Assembly (NCBI GenBank): GCA_016202645.1
Contig: JACQOF010000119.1
Span: 1-43,044, forward strand
Source: a bacterium
GTDB lineage: Bacteria > Lindowbacteria > 2-12-FULL-62-27
Direction: 5' to 3'
DNA length: 43,044 nucleotides
Of the stretch, positions 17,906 through 26,028 are shown piece after piece (position 1 is the stretch's first letter; each line of letters starts with the position of its first letter). Below the pieces are notes generated by a model. That model was not told where the DNA came from and did no database searches. It worked only from the letters and a program-made list of their open reading frames with translations. The position numbers and the translations under genes are program-made.

Positions 17906-18258
17906 GGGGGCGAAATGGCTTCGACGTGCTTCCTGAGGGCATGGCGGGCGCGCCGGGTCCTGTCGGGACGACCCGTTCAAACCTTCCGACACCATTCACA
18001 AACGCCAACGAACCACTGGCTCTGGCAGCCTAACTAGGCTCCGGGATCAGGATCGGCGGGCTGGACCGTCAGCGCCGCCTGATCCCACTGAACTGACGGG
18101 CTCCTGATTCGGCGGCCTTCGGCCGAATCTTGTAACCTGAAGGCTGGATCGTCGGGGCCGCCTGCGGCCTTTCGACGGTTAAGACCCATACGCGGGATAC
18201 GCGCGTAGATCGCTGTGTCCGGGATTCCCGGACGGGGGTTCGATTCCCCCCGCCTCCA
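17906..18258 (+). ncRNA. ssrA: Transfer-messenger RNA (tmRNA)
   Basis: The 5' end GGGGGCG...GGCTTCGACG is the typical tmRNA start. It pairs with CGCCTCC at 18251-18257, with one G-U pair, to form the 7-bp acceptor stem. The T arm is GGGGG-TTCGATT-CCCCC, followed by discriminator A at 18258. CCA is not encoded and must be added. The internal tag frame ends at TAA 18031-18033 and reads (T)NANEPLALAA, keeping the ALAA protease signal. GGGTC (17955-17959) can pair with GACCC (18183-18187) as part of the long P2 helix, and several further hairpins between fit the pseudoknot region. Function: frees stalled ribosomes with SmpB and tags the product for proteolysis. One-piece, not permuted. Confidence 0.93.
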
Positions 18259-18306
18259 TTCTGCTTCGCCGGAGTACGCTTACGCTTTTGGGGGCTTCGC
18301 AGAATG
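18257..18306 (-). repeat. Family 2 palindromic element, reverse copy at the tmRNA 3' end
   Basis: CATTCTGC ... GCAGAATG termini enclose the core AGTACGCTTACGCTT, which is the reverse complement of the core seen at 24582, 27296 and 28200. The left end overlaps the last two bases of tmRNA (C, A), so the element abuts the RNA gene exactly. Confidence 0.85.
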
Positions 18307-18364
18307 GACCGACGCAAGGACGTATGAGGAATCGAAAAGCGAGGCAACGGAGGCGAAGCAGAAT

Positions 18365-18413
18365 GCCCTCCGTAGCCCCCGGGAGCGTAAGCGTACTCCC
18401 GGCGAAGGAGGGC
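18365..18413 (+). repeat. Family 2 core with different termini
   Basis: The core GTAGCCCCCGGGAGCGTAAG and CGTACTCCCGGCGAA match family 2, but the ends are GCCCTCC/GGAGGGC rather than CATTCTGC/GCAGAATG, with the inverted pairing preserved. Just before it (18349-18365), GGAGGCGAAGCAGAATG resembles the right end of a standard copy, so 18257-18413 may hold the remains of two or three insertions. Confidence 0.75.
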
Positions 18414-18433
18414 GGTCTGTTTTGAAGACTGGT

Positions 18434-18535
18434 AACTATTCAGGTCGTCATGCCCGCGAAAGCGGGCATCCAGACCAATCGCAAAGCAGACTGGATTCCC
18501 GCTTTCGCGGGAATGACGGCGAGAGCTGAATAGTT
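18434..18535. repeat. dRS3-like palindromic repeat (family 1), full-length copy
   Basis: The outer ends AACTATTCAG (18434-18443) and CTGAATAGTT (18526-18535) are exact inverted repeats. Inside are two small hairpins, ATGCCCGCGAAAGCGGGCAT and ATTCCCGCTTTCGCGGGAAT. This defines a 102-bp unit and gives the best view of the intact element. It lies between tmRNA and the amidase gene. Confidence 0.9.
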
Positions 18536-18577
18536 CCGGACACGCTTTTGCGGAAAATCATCCATGGTAGGTGCGAC

Positions 18578-19756
18578 ATGAGAATTTATCTTTTGTTTTT
18601 ATCAACCTTCATATGGGTTTCTCCAATCCTCCCCGCTTCCGCCTGGGTCGTCGTTGAAAACGGCGCGCGGCGACCGGTTCCGGTCACAGATGGCGACGTG
18701 AGCAGTCAGGACCTTCCGGCCGCCGTTCGATCAGCCATGCGCGTGGATGCCGTCTCCCGAACCGTCGAATGGACGGGGGACCGGGGGCGGCTGAAGGCCG
18801 CGCGCGGAGAACGGATCGTCGTGAAAAACGGCCATGCCCGGATGCTCTCAAGGCCGGTGCGGTTCGAAGAAGTCGCCGTCAAATTTCCCGCGGAACTTCT
18901 GACCGACCTGCTTGATCTTTTCTCATTCGTGGATGTGGCGGGCGGCGAGGAGATTCGAATCGCCGATCCCTCCATGGCTCCGCCCCCGCCGGCGGCCATC
19001 CACCGGGTTCAGACCGTCGTCATGGATCCGGGCCACGGCGGCAGCGATCCCGGCGCCAGGGGCAAGGCCGGCGCGGTCGAGAAGGACATTGCGCTGGCCA
19101 TCGGCATTGAGGCGGCCCAGGCGCTCCGCGGGATGGATCCCTCACTGAACATCGTCCTCACCCGTTCCACGGACGAGTTTGTTTCCCTGCAGGACCGCGC
19201 GCGCATCGCCAATACCCGACGCGGGGATCTCTTCGTGTCGATCCACGCCAACAGCGTCAAACGGAATTCCGACGCCGGGGGGTTCGAGGTCTACCATCTG
19301 GACATTGAAGGCGCGAACGATGACGCGCGCGCCCTGGCCGCCATCGAAAATGCCGTGCCTCATCAGAACGCCGCGACGAGCCGGCCGAACGGCGCGCTCC
19401 AGCAGATTCTGGGCGACGTCATGCAGGTGCAGTACCTGAACGGCAGCATCGAGCTATCCCGTCACATCTCCGACGCCCTCACGGCGGCCCTCGAGGGCGC
19501 GTCCAAATTTCGCGGAAGCAAGGGCGCATTTTTTTATGTGCTCAAGGACGTCATGGCCCCGGCGGTTTTGGTTGAAGTCGGGTTTGTCACGAATGAATGG
19601 GAGGCATCCTTTTTGCAGAAGCCCTGGTATCAGCGCAAGATCGCCGGAGGCATCGCCAATGGCATTCTGAATTTCAAGCGGCTTGAGCTGCAGCGTCTCG
19701 GCCAATCCACCGTTCCAAGTCCGGATGAAGCTCCGTCGCCCGCGACAGGACCGTGA
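18578..19756 (+). CDS. N-acetylmuramoyl-L-alanine amidase (Amidase_3)
   Basis: 392 residues from ATG 18578, chosen because it opens directly into a signal peptide (RIYLLFLSTFIWVSPILP, cleaving near ASA-W); a TTG at 18548 has no such logic. Residues about 75-130 resemble a copper-amine-oxidase-like or AMIN-type envelope-binding domain. The catalytic zinc domain spans about 145-370: PGHGG (His153), VEKD (Glu168), SIHAN (His223) and VEVGF (catalytic Glu333). The enzyme cuts the amide between MurNAc and the peptide stem during cell separation or wall turnover in the periplasm. It overlaps the GerMN gene by GTGA; AmiC-type amidases and GerMN proteins are often adjacent. Confidence 0.93.
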   Translation: MRIYLLFLSTFIWVSPILPASAWVVVENGARRPVPVTDGDVSSQDLPAAVRSAMRVDAVSRTVEWTGDRGRLKAARGERIVVKNGHARMLSRPVRFEEVAVKFPAELLTDLLDLFSFVDVAGGEEIRIADPSMAPPPPAAIHRVQTVVMDPGHGGSDPGARGKAGAVEKDIALAIGIEAAQALRGMDPSLNIVLTRSTDEFVSLQDRARIANTRRGDLFVSIHANSVKRNSDAGGFEVYHLDIEGANDDARALAAIENAVPHQNAATSRPNGALQQILGDVMQVQYLNGSIELSRHISDALTAALEGASKFRGSKGAFFYVLKDVMAPAVLVEVGFVTNEWEASFLQKPWYQRKIAGGIANGILNFKRLELQRLGQSTVPSPDEAPSPATGP

Positions 19757-20283
19757 GACGAATCCTATGGATCGCCGCTATCATGGCCCTCTTGACGGCG
19801 TTCCTCCTCGTTTTCAAGAGCCGCCGGGCCGGGCGGACTATCCGGCAGACGGCGCCCGACGCCCTTGTCCTGTCCTACCCTCATCGCCAGGGCGGCTGGC
19901 GGGAAGTTCGCCGCATGCGGGCGGATTATCCGGGGACCCTCGAAGAGAAGACGCGGTGGATTGTGGCGGAACTGACGCGGCCGGATTCCGACCCCGCCGT
20001 CTTCACGCCCCTTCCGGAAACCTTCCCGCTCCGGTCTGTTTTCAGCGACGGGTCGCGCCTCTATCTGGACATTTCGGCTGCCGCCCTGGGGGATCTGTCG
20101 GGAGGGAGCATGGAGGAAATCGTCCTGTTGGAAAGTCTCAAGCGGAGCTTCGCCGTCAACCTCCCGGAAATCGATCAAGTGCAGATTCTGGTGGAAGGAT
20201 CGCCCCGAAGGACGCTCGGGGGCGGCGGGGAGGACGCCGGCCATATCAACATCCTCGATCCGCTCCCGCTCCGGCCGAGATGA
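19753..20283 (+). CDS. GerMN-domain membrane-anchored protein
   Basis: 176 residues from a GTG overlapping the amidase stop. One N-terminal helix (about 4-21, ILWIAAIMALLTAFLLVF) anchors it, then the GerMN domain (about 75-170: FSDGSRLYLDIS, EEIVLLESLKRSFAVNLPEI, VQILVEG, GHINILDPL). GerMN proteins act in spore germination in Firmicutes, and in other bacteria sit beside amidases as probable wall-associated factors. Coupling to the amidase supports that role. The end overlaps lptC by ATGA. Confidence 0.85.
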   Translation: MRRILWIAAIMALLTAFLLVFKSRRAGRTIRQTAPDALVLSYPHRQGGWREVRRMRADYPGTLEEKTRWIVAELTRPDSDPAVFTPLPETFPLRSVFSDGSRLYLDISAAALGDLSGGSMEEIVLLESLKRSFAVNLPEIDQVQILVEGSPRRTLGGGGEDAGHINILDPLPLRPR

Positions 20284-20831
20284 TCCCCGGGCGCGTGATG
20301 GCGGTCTTCGCCGCTCTGGTCTGGTCGGGTTGTTCCGCTCAGGACTCGGCGCCTCCCCCAGCTCCCCTGTCCATCTCGGGATTCAGCAGCCGGCAGACCG
20401 CGGGCGAAGACCCGCAGTTCGACGTGACCGCCGGCCGCGCCTGGATGATGGCCTCTTCCGAGGACATGGTCATCCAGAACGTCCGCTTCAGACTCTTCCG
20501 GGACGGTCGCCCGGTCGGCCGGGCGTCCGCGGACACCGGTTTTTTTTATCCGGAACTGAAAAATGTTGAACTTTACGGCGGCGTCACTTACGATGCCGAT
20601 GATGACAGTCTTCACATCAGATCGGAACGGATGGCCTGGGATTCCAAAACCTCGATCCTTCGCTGCGACACCGCCGTCCGGGGAACCCTCGGAGCGTTTT
20701 CCTTTTCGGCCGACCAGCTCGACATTTCCCGGATCAGCCGCCCCGCGGCCTCAAGTGCCGGCGTCTCCGACGCCGACCGGACCCGGAGCGTGATGCTCCT
20801 CCGGAATGCCACCTTCATGGGGCCCGGTTAA
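20280..20831 (+). CDS. lptC: LptC-like LPS export lipoprotein
   Basis: 183 residues. ATG 20280 overlaps the previous stop (ATGA); a later ATG at 20298 is possible. The N-terminus has a lipobox, LVWSGC, so it is predicted to be a lipoprotein rather than helix-anchored as in E. coli. The rest is beta-rich with jelly-roll spacing (LSISGFSSRQ, AGRAWMMASSEDMVIQNV, GVTYDADDDSLHIRSERM). Assignment rests on fold pattern plus position before lptA and lptB. It would link the inner-membrane LptBFG pump to the periplasmic LptA bridge. lptF and lptG are not in the window. Confidence 0.75.
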   Translation: MIPGRVMAVFAALVWSGCSAQDSAPPPAPLSISGFSSRQTAGEDPQFDVTAGRAWMMASSEDMVIQNVRFRLFRDGRPVGRASADTGFFYPELKNVELYGGVTYDADDDSLHIRSERMAWDSKTSILRCDTAVRGTLGAFSFSADQLDISRISRPAASSAGVSDADRTRSVMLLRNATFMGPG

Positions 20832-20834
20832 ATC

Positions 20835-21305
20835 ATGAAACGATTCCTTCCGGCGCTCGTCTTCATCTGTCTCATGGTTTCGCCGCACCCCGTCGAATCC
20901 GCGGAACCCATTCCGGTCCGTCTGCGCGTCACAGCCGATCTTCTGGCGGTCTACCCGGACAAGAACTACACCGAATTCACGGGCCACGTGGAGGCGCTCT
21001 ACCAGGGGCGGATTCTGCGCTGCGCGCGGCTCAAGGCTTTTTTCTCGAAGGACGGCAAAGAGCTTCAGAGGATCGAGGCGGAGGAGAAGGTGGTGTTGAT
21101 CGACAAGGAGATCGAGGCCGAGTGCGCCCGCGCTATTTTTTACAGGGACCGGGACGTGGTGATTCTGAGCGGTGAGCCGCGCCTCATGTCCGGGGAGAGC
21201 GTCTTTCGCGGGGAAATCATCACCGTGAATCTCACGACGCGCCGGCTCACCATTGAAGGCGGCGTCGAGGCCGACATCGTGCCGCCGGGATCGAAATCCA
21301 AATGA
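20835..21305 (+). CDS. lptA: LptA-like periplasmic LPS bridge protein
   Basis: 156 residues with a signal peptide ([14 protein letters not shown], cleaving near VESA-EP). The OstA-like core has the expected repeating strands ([74 protein letters not shown]). LptA monomers form the bridge carrying LPS across the periplasm. It overlaps lptB by ATGA. Confidence 0.9.
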   Translation: MKRFLPALVFICLMVSPHPVESAEPIPVRLRVTADLLAVYPDKNYTEFTGHVEALYQGRILRCARLKAFFSKDGKELQRIEAEEKVVLIDKEIEAECARAIFYRDRDVVILSGEPRLMSGESVFRGEIITVNLTTRRLTIEGGVEADIVPPGSKSK

Positions 21306-22033
21306 CGCCTCCAGCCCTCCGCGTGGAGGGTCTGACGAAACGCTATCAGCGGCGGTACGTCGTCCGGGATGTCGCTTTGGCCGTATCAACCTCGCAGATC
21401 GTCGGCCTCCTCGGGCCCAACGGCGCGGGCAAAACAACCACGTTCAAAATGCTCGTCGGCCTCATCCGCCCGACCTCCGGCCGCGTGCTCTTCGGCGACG
21501 CCGACATTACCCGCCTGCCGATCTACCGCCGCGCCCGCAGCGGCATCGGATATTTGCCGCAGGAGGCCTCGGTTTTCCGGGGCCTGACGGTCGAGGATAA
21601 TCTGACGGCCATCCTCGAACTCTTGGATCTCTCTAAAGCCGAACGGGTCGAGCGCCTGGATCGGCTCATCGAACGCTTCGATCTCAATACGGTCCGCCGG
21701 ACCCTCGGCGAAAATCTTTCCGGCGGCGAGCGGCGCCGTGTTGAGATCGCCCGCGCCCTGATTCCTCATCCCAAAGTCCTTTTGCTCGACGAGCCTTTCG
21801 CCGGGATCGACCCGATCGCCGTGTCCACCATCCAGGACATCATCCTGGAACTTCGGGAGGAGGGCTACGGGATTCTGATCACGGACCACAACGTCCGGGA
21901 GACGCTCTCGATCACCCAGTATGCCTACATCGTTTACGACGGCCGGATTCTGACAGCCGGCAGTTCCGCGGACCTGATCGAAGACGAGCGAGTTCGCGGC
22001 GTCTATCTCGGAGACCGCTTCACCCTGGACTGA
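21302..22033 (+). CDS. lptB: LPS export ABC transporter ATPase
   Basis: 243 residues. Walker A GPNGAGKT (38-45), Q-loop [17 protein letters not shown], signature LSGGE (139-143), Walker B VLLLDEP (159-165) and the switch His in [10 protein letters not shown] are all intact. The sequence [10 protein letters not shown] and the DHNVRETL ending are typical of LptB. It drives LPS extraction from the inner membrane. The order lptC-lptA-lptB-rpoN-hpf-ptsN is conserved in many Gram-negative bacteria. Confidence 0.96.
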   Translation: MTPPALRVEGLTKRYQRRYVVRDVALAVSTSQIVGLLGPNGAGKTTTFKMLVGLIRPTSGRVLFGDADITRLPIYRRARSGIGYLPQEASVFRGLTVEDNLTAILELLDLSKAERVERLDRLIERFDLNTVRRTLGENLSGGERRRVEIARALIPHPKVLLLDEPFAGIDPIAVSTIQDIILELREEGYGILITDHNVRETLSITQYAYIVYDGRILTAGSSADLIEDERVRGVYLGDRFTLD

Positions 22034-22035
22034 CC

Positions 22036-23538
22036 ATGGCCAATTTGCGGCTCGACACATCTCTCAAGCTCAAACAGGGCCTTTTTCTCTCTCCGGAGCA
22101 CCGCCAGGCCATCGAACTCATGATCAAGCCCGTCGTGGACGTCGCGCTGTGGGTCCAGCAGGAAATCAATGAGAATCCGTTTCTGGAGGACGTCGAGGTC
22201 ATGGAGGAGCCGGACACGGAGCCTGAGCAGATCGACGAGGACGGAAAGCCCAAGCCCGACGAGGAACTCGACTGGCTCCGTTTTTACCACGACGGCAGCG
22301 ATCTCGGCTACGTCTCCTCCCGGCACGTTCCCCACGAGGATATCCAGGGCATCGAGCACATCAAAGTGGATACTCCGTCCCTGGCCGAACATCTGCTCTG
22401 GCAGCTCCGGCAGATTGCCGCCCCGGATCAGATCCCGGTCGGAGAATTTCTGATCCACAGCCTGGACCCGCGCGGGTTTTTCACGGGCAGTTTCGAGGAA
22501 ACCGCACAGCTCCTCGGAACCTCCGTCGAGTCCATCCAACATGCGCTCACTCTCATCCAGAGCCTCGACCCTCCGGGCGTCGGCGCCCGGGACCTCCGCG
22601 AATCCCTCCTCATTCAGCTTGACCACCTCGACGAAAGCAGTCTCACCTATGTCCGGCCGGTCATCGAGCGCCACCTTGACGATCTGACCCGAAGAAACTA
22701 TAAAAAAATTTCGTCGAGCCTGAAGATCAAGTTGGAAAAGGTGATGGAGGCGGTTGATCTGATCGGATCCCTCAATCCCCATCCGGCGCGGGATTTCGGC
22801 GGGCCGGAGACTCGTTACATCGTGCCGGACGTTTTTGTACGAGAGGTGGGTGGAAAATTGGAAGTCATCGTGAATGAAAATCCGATCCCGCGCATGGGAA
22901 TGAATTCCCGGTATGTGTCCATGCTCCGTTCCGGTAATTTGACTCCGGAGGAACGGCAGTACCTGAAGGAAAAGGTGACCAACGCCCGGTGGATCCTGAA
23001 CGCGGTTTATCAGCGGAGTCTCTCTCTCTATCTGGTCGCCCGGTACGTCGTTGACTTCCAATCTGATTTTTTCCGCGGTCAGTTCGACCGCCTCCGTCCC
23101 CTGACCCTCAAACCCGTGGCGGACGCCCTCCATCTTTCCATTTCCACCATCAGCCGCCTCACCAGCAGTAAATACGCGGACACGCCGGTGGGGCTGTACG
23201 AATTGAAGTATTTCTTCTCCAACCGCGTCCCGACCGCCGAGGGGAAATCCCTCTCCGGTCAGGCGGTGAAACAGAAATTGAGGGCCATGATCGAGGCCGA
23301 GGATCCGGCGGAGCCGCTTTCCGACGTCGAGATTCTCGAACGCCTGACCCGGGAGGGTATCCAGCTCCAGCGGCGGACGGTGGCCAAGTACCGCGAGGGC
23401 CTCGGCATTCTGCCGCGCAGGCTCAGGCGCGGGGCGGGGCATCCGCATTCCGCGCCGGCCGGCTCATCGAGCGACGAGAGTGACCCGGACGAGCATTCCG
23501 GGGAGACAACAGCTGACGAACGAAGGGAGCCAGTTTAG
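22036..23538 (+). CDS. rpoN: RNA polymerase sigma-54 factor
   Basis: 500 residues. Region I (about 8-50) is Leu/Gln-rich (LKLKQGLFLSPEHRQAIELM, NENPFLE), then an acidic region II, the core-binding domain, a helix-turn-helix (about 350-385, KPVADALHLSISTISRL) and the RpoN box (RRTVAKYRE near 446-454) that reads the -24 promoter element. Function: enhancer-dependent transcription with AAA+ activators. About 46 Ser/Asp/Glu-rich residues follow the box, where most homologues stop within some 15. The tail's last codons contain the ribosome site for hpf. Confidence 0.96.
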   Translation: MANLRLDTSLKLKQGLFLSPEHRQAIELMIKPVVDVALWVQQEINENPFLEDVEVMEEPDTEPEQIDEDGKPKPDEELDWLRFYHDGSDLGYVSSRHVPHEDIQGIEHIKVDTPSLAEHLLWQLRQIAAPDQIPVGEFLIHSLDPRGFFTGSFEETAQLLGTSVESIQHALTLIQSLDPPGVGARDLRESLLIQLDHLDESSLTYVRPVIERHLDDLTRRNYKKISSSLKIKLEKVMEAVDLIGSLNPHPARDFGGPETRYIVPDVFVREVGGKLEVIVNENPIPRMGMNSRYVSMLRSGNLTPEERQYLKEKVTNARWILNAVYQRSLSLYLVARYVVDFQSDFFRGQFDRLRPLTLKPVADALHLSISTISRLTSSKYADTPVGLYELKYFFSNRVPTAEGKSLSGQAVKQKLRAMIEAEDPAEPLSDVEILERLTREGIQLQRRTVAKYREGLGILPRRLRRGAGHPHSAPAGSSSDESDPDEHSGETTADERREPV

Positions 23539-24081
23539 ATGCAATTAACCGTTACGGGGCGGGATATGCCGCTGACGCCGTCATTGAAGGATTATGTGGA
23601 AAAGCGTTTGGAGCGTGTTGAGCGGCACATCCCGCGGATCATTCGCGTTGCCGCGGTGCTCAGCAAGGAACGCCAGGACCACGTCGCATCCATCCGGCTG
23701 ACCGCCGCGAATTTGAAACTCGCCGTCACGGCGCGTTCACCGGACATGTACGCGTCCATAGACGCCGCCGTCGGAAAACTCGAGCGATCCGCGCTGCGCG
23801 CCAAGGAGCGCAAGATCCAGGAACCCCGGGTGCGCGCCAGCCGCGCCAAGCAAAACCACCCGGACGAGTCCAGGCCTTCCGGATCGACGGCCGTGGGGGA
23901 CGAGGAACTCAAAGTGACGCGGCTGTGGGTCAAGCCGATGAGTGCGGAGGAGGCTCTGTTGCAGATCAAGACTCTGAGCTATTCTTTTTTTGTGTTTCGA
24001 GACGCTGACGATAATCAGGTCAAAGTGATGTACCGGCGAAACGATCGGGCCTTCGGGCTCATCGAACCGGATCTGGAGTAG
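23539..24081 (+). CDS. hpf: Long-form ribosome hibernation promoting factor
   Basis: 180 residues; the ATG directly follows the rpoN stop. The N-terminal S30AE/YfiA domain (1-95: VTGRDMPLTPSLKDYVEKRL) blocks the ribosomal decoding centre. A charged linker follows, then the C-terminal dimerisation domain (about 125-175: VTRLWVKPMSAEEALLQI, SYSFFVFRDADDNQVKVMYR) that makes it the long form, able to pair ribosomes into 100S particles on its own. Position after rpoN is conserved widely. Confidence 0.95.
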   Translation: MQLTVTGRDMPLTPSLKDYVEKRLERVERHIPRIIRVAAVLSKERQDHVASIRLTAANLKLAVTARSPDMYASIDAAVGKLERSALRAKERKIQEPRVRASRAKQNHPDESRPSGSTAVGDEELKVTRLWVKPMSAEEALLQIKTLSYSFFVFRDADDNQVKVMYRRNDRAFGLIEPDLE

Positions 24082-24092
24082 GAGAGGCGACC

Positions 24093-24551
24093 ATGAGACT
24101 GTTGGACATTCTTTCGAAAGACTGCATCAAGGCGGATCTGAAGGGCAAGAGCCGCCGGGAAGTCATTCAGGAAATGGTGGATCTGCTGGTCAAGGCCGGC
24201 CGGGTCAAGGACAAGCCGAAGGTGATGGAAGCGGTGATGGAGCGTGAGAAGCTCATGAGCACCGGCATCGGCAACGGGGTTGCCATTCCCCACGCCAAGA
24301 CCAACGCCTGCGACCGGCTCTGCGCGGCGTTCGGCCGGTCGGCCGGCGTGCCGTTTGACGCGCTGGACGAGAAGCCGGTCCGTCTGATTTTTCTCTTGAT
24401 CACCCCGGAGGCCGAGACCGGCCCGCACATCAGCGCCCTGGCGAGAATCTCGCGGCTGCTCAAGCACAAGGTCTTCAAGGACGCTTTGCTCGGCGCCAAG
24501 GACGACAGCGAGATTTACCGCATCATCGAGGAGGAGGAGCGGAGGCGTTGA
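24093..24551 (+). CDS. ptsN: PTS IIA-like nitrogen regulatory protein
   Basis: 152 residues with AGGAGAGG just upstream. EIIA fold; the phosphoryl-accepting His67 lies in GVAIPHAKT, and the family motif PHISALARISRLLK is present. It belongs to the nitrogen-related PTS and signals phosphorylation state rather than moving sugar. No nitrogen-specific EI (PtsP) or NPr is seen here, so the general EI and HPr at 29.9-31.9 kb may phosphorylate it (inference). Confidence 0.94.
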   Translation: MRLLDILSKDCIKADLKGKSRREVIQEMVDLLVKAGRVKDKPKVMEAVMEREKLMSTGIGNGVAIPHAKTNACDRLCAAFGRSAGVPFDALDEKPVRLIFLLITPEAETGPHISALARISRLLKHKVFKDALLGAKDDSEIYRIIEEEERRR

Positions 24552-24581
24552 TGTTCCGCGAAGACGCAGTCCCGGCGGGTC

Positions 24582-24632
24582 CATTCTGCGAAGCCCCCAG
24601 AAGCGTAAGCGCACTCCCGGCGTAGCAGAATG
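24582..24632 (+). repeat. Family 2 palindromic element supplying the hprK start
   Basis: 51 bp, CATTCTGC to GCAGAATG, core AGCGTAAGCGCACTCCCGGC. The terminal ATG (24630-24632) is the hprK start codon. It sits 30 nt after the ptsN stop. This copy has CGTAGCAGA before the ATG, lacking the GGAG found in the 27296 and 28200 copies. Confidence 0.92.
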
Positions 24633-25628
24633 CCCCTTCCCGTTCGGGAATTCTTCAACAACGAAAAAAACCTTCATCTGCAGTTCGTCTCCGGCGATGG
24701 GGGACTTGGCCGCATCATCCGGTCTCCCGAGATCGTCCGGCCCGCCGCGGCATTCGCCGAAGGCGTCTGGCCGGCGGGATTAAAAAAATCCGGCCGGAGG
24801 CCGCCTCCAAAAGTCCGCCGGGCCGTCGAGGGGTCCGTTTGGATTTTCGGATCGTTTGAAATCGGAGCGATTCGGGCAGTGCCCGCCGCCGTCCGGGGGC
24901 GCTTCATGGATTTTTTTCGGACCTGCCGACCCTCAGCCGCCATATTTGTCGAAGGCCAGTCCCCGGCCAAACTGGATGCGTCTCTCGTCCGGCAGACGTC
25001 CATACCCATCTTCACGTCACGCCTGCCCTACACCCGGTTCCTCTCCGCCTTTCACGCCTTTTTGCAGAACCGCCTCGCCCCCCGGACCAACGTCCACGGA
25101 ACCCTCCTCAGCATCTTCAATCACGGCGTCCTTCTTCAGGGCCCGAGCGGCGTCGGCAAATCGGAAATCGCCCTCTCGCTTATCGAACGGGGTCATCAGC
25201 TCGTCGCCGACGACACCGTTCAGATCCGGCTGGAACAAAATCGCGATTTGGTCGGCTCGGCGCCGGAACTGGGCCGCCACCACATGGAAATCCGCGGCAT
25301 CGGCATTCTCAACGTCCGGCAGCTCTTCGGCATCTCGGCCGTCGCGGAGGAACATAACATCCACCTCATCGTCGACCTTCTGTCCCCGTCAGCCATGGGC
25401 CGCCGCGAAGAGAGGCTCGGCGGGTACCACCTGAAGCGAATCCTCGGGGTTGAAGTTCCCCGCGTCGTGGTCCAGGTCCGGACGGGCCGGCATATGGCGG
25501 TGATTATCGAGGCCGCCACGCGGAACCAGCAGCTCAGAAATCTCGGGTATGACGCCGCGCGCTCTTTCCACAAAAGCCTCGACCGACTCCTCGGCGCCCC
25601 GCGCCCAACCGCCAAACCCGGCCGATAA
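24630..25628 (+). CDS. hprK: HPr kinase/phosphorylase
   Basis: 332 residues. N-terminal substrate-related domain (about 1-145) and C-terminal kinase domain with His156 in NVHG, Walker A GPSGVGKS (171-178), VADD, and the family signature MEIRGIGILNVRQLFG (219-234). It phosphorylates a serine of HPr using ATP or PPi and reverses it by phosphorolysis. Its target motif is intact in the HPr encoded at 29861 (Ser51). The start codon is contributed by the repeat at 24582-24632. The N-terminus MPLPVREFFN agrees with family starts, so the true start is probably right. Confidence 0.95.
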   Translation: MPLPVREFFNNEKNLHLQFVSGDGGLGRIIRSPEIVRPAAAFAEGVWPAGLKKSGRRPPPKVRRAVEGSVWIFGSFEIGAIRAVPAAVRGRFMDFFRTCRPSAAIFVEGQSPAKLDASLVRQTSIPIFTSRLPYTRFLSAFHAFLQNRLAPRTNVHGTLLSIFNHGVLLQGPSGVGKSEIALSLIERGHQLVADDTVQIRLEQNRDLVGSAPELGRHHMEIRGIGILNVRQLFGISAVAEEHNIHLIVDLLSPSAMGRREERLGGYHLKRILGVEVPRVVVQVRTGRHMAVIIEAATRNQQLRNLGYDAARSFHKSLDRLLGAPRPTAKPGR

Positions 25629-25635
25629 CGATCCC

Positions 25636-26028
25636 TTGCCGGCCCTCGAAGTCGCCGTCATGTCCTTCGGATACAAGTTCGGCCTGCCCGGCCACGCCGA
25701 CATTGTGCTGGACGTGCGATTTTTGCCGAATCCCTTTTACGTCCCCGCCCTCTCCACGCTCACAGGCCTGGACCCGAATGTCCGGGAGTATGTGGAAAAG
25801 GAGGAGGACACGCGCGTCTTTCTGGAAAAGACGGAGGACTGGCTGACATTTCTGATCCCGAAATACATCGGGGGCGGCAAATCGCTTCTGAATCTCGCCA
25901 TCGGCTGCACCGGCGGCCGGCACCGGTCCGTCTGTGTGGCGGAACGCCTCCGAGAATTTCTGGAACAGCGCTTCATCCGCAAGGACGCCCTTCAAGTCTC
26001 CATCCTCCACAGGGACATCGGTAAATGA
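25636..26028 (+). CDS. RapZ C-terminal-domain protein lacking the kinase half
   Basis: About 130 residues. The pattern SFGYKFGLP.HADIVLDVRFLPNP, LTGLDPNVREYV and IGCTGGRHRSVCVAERL is that of the RapZ C-terminal domain, the part that binds small RNA and glucosamine-6-phosphate in E. coli. The N-terminal P-loop domain (about 150 residues) is absent; hprK occupies the upstream DNA. The start is uncertain: TTG 25636 keeps the first strand (LEVAV) and lies 7 nt after hprK; ATG 25549 would overlap hprK by 80 nt; ATG 25660 would lose the strand. It overlaps the YvcK gene by ATGA. Stand-alone RapZ-C proteins probably exist elsewhere, but I cannot check. Confidence 0.82.
   Translation: MPALEVAVMSFGYKFGLPGHADIVLDVRFLPNPFYVPALSTLTGLDPNVREYVEKEEDTRVFLEKTEDWLTFLIPKYIGGGKSLLNLAIGCTGGRHRSVCVAERLREFLEQRFIRKDALQVSILHRDIGK

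Noticed and set aside
18181-18258. A separate tRNA gene
   Set aside because: The TTCGATT arm and acceptor belong to tmRNA; no D arm or anticodon arm is present.
19683-20279. Upstream extension of lptC
   Set aside because: The frame reads through the amidase end and the GerMN gene as shadow; the ATGA-coupled start with lipobox is far better.
22003-23448. A 481-residue minus-strand frame opposite rpoN
   Set aside because: The + strand has a textbook RpoN with its box; the minus frame shows no family motif.
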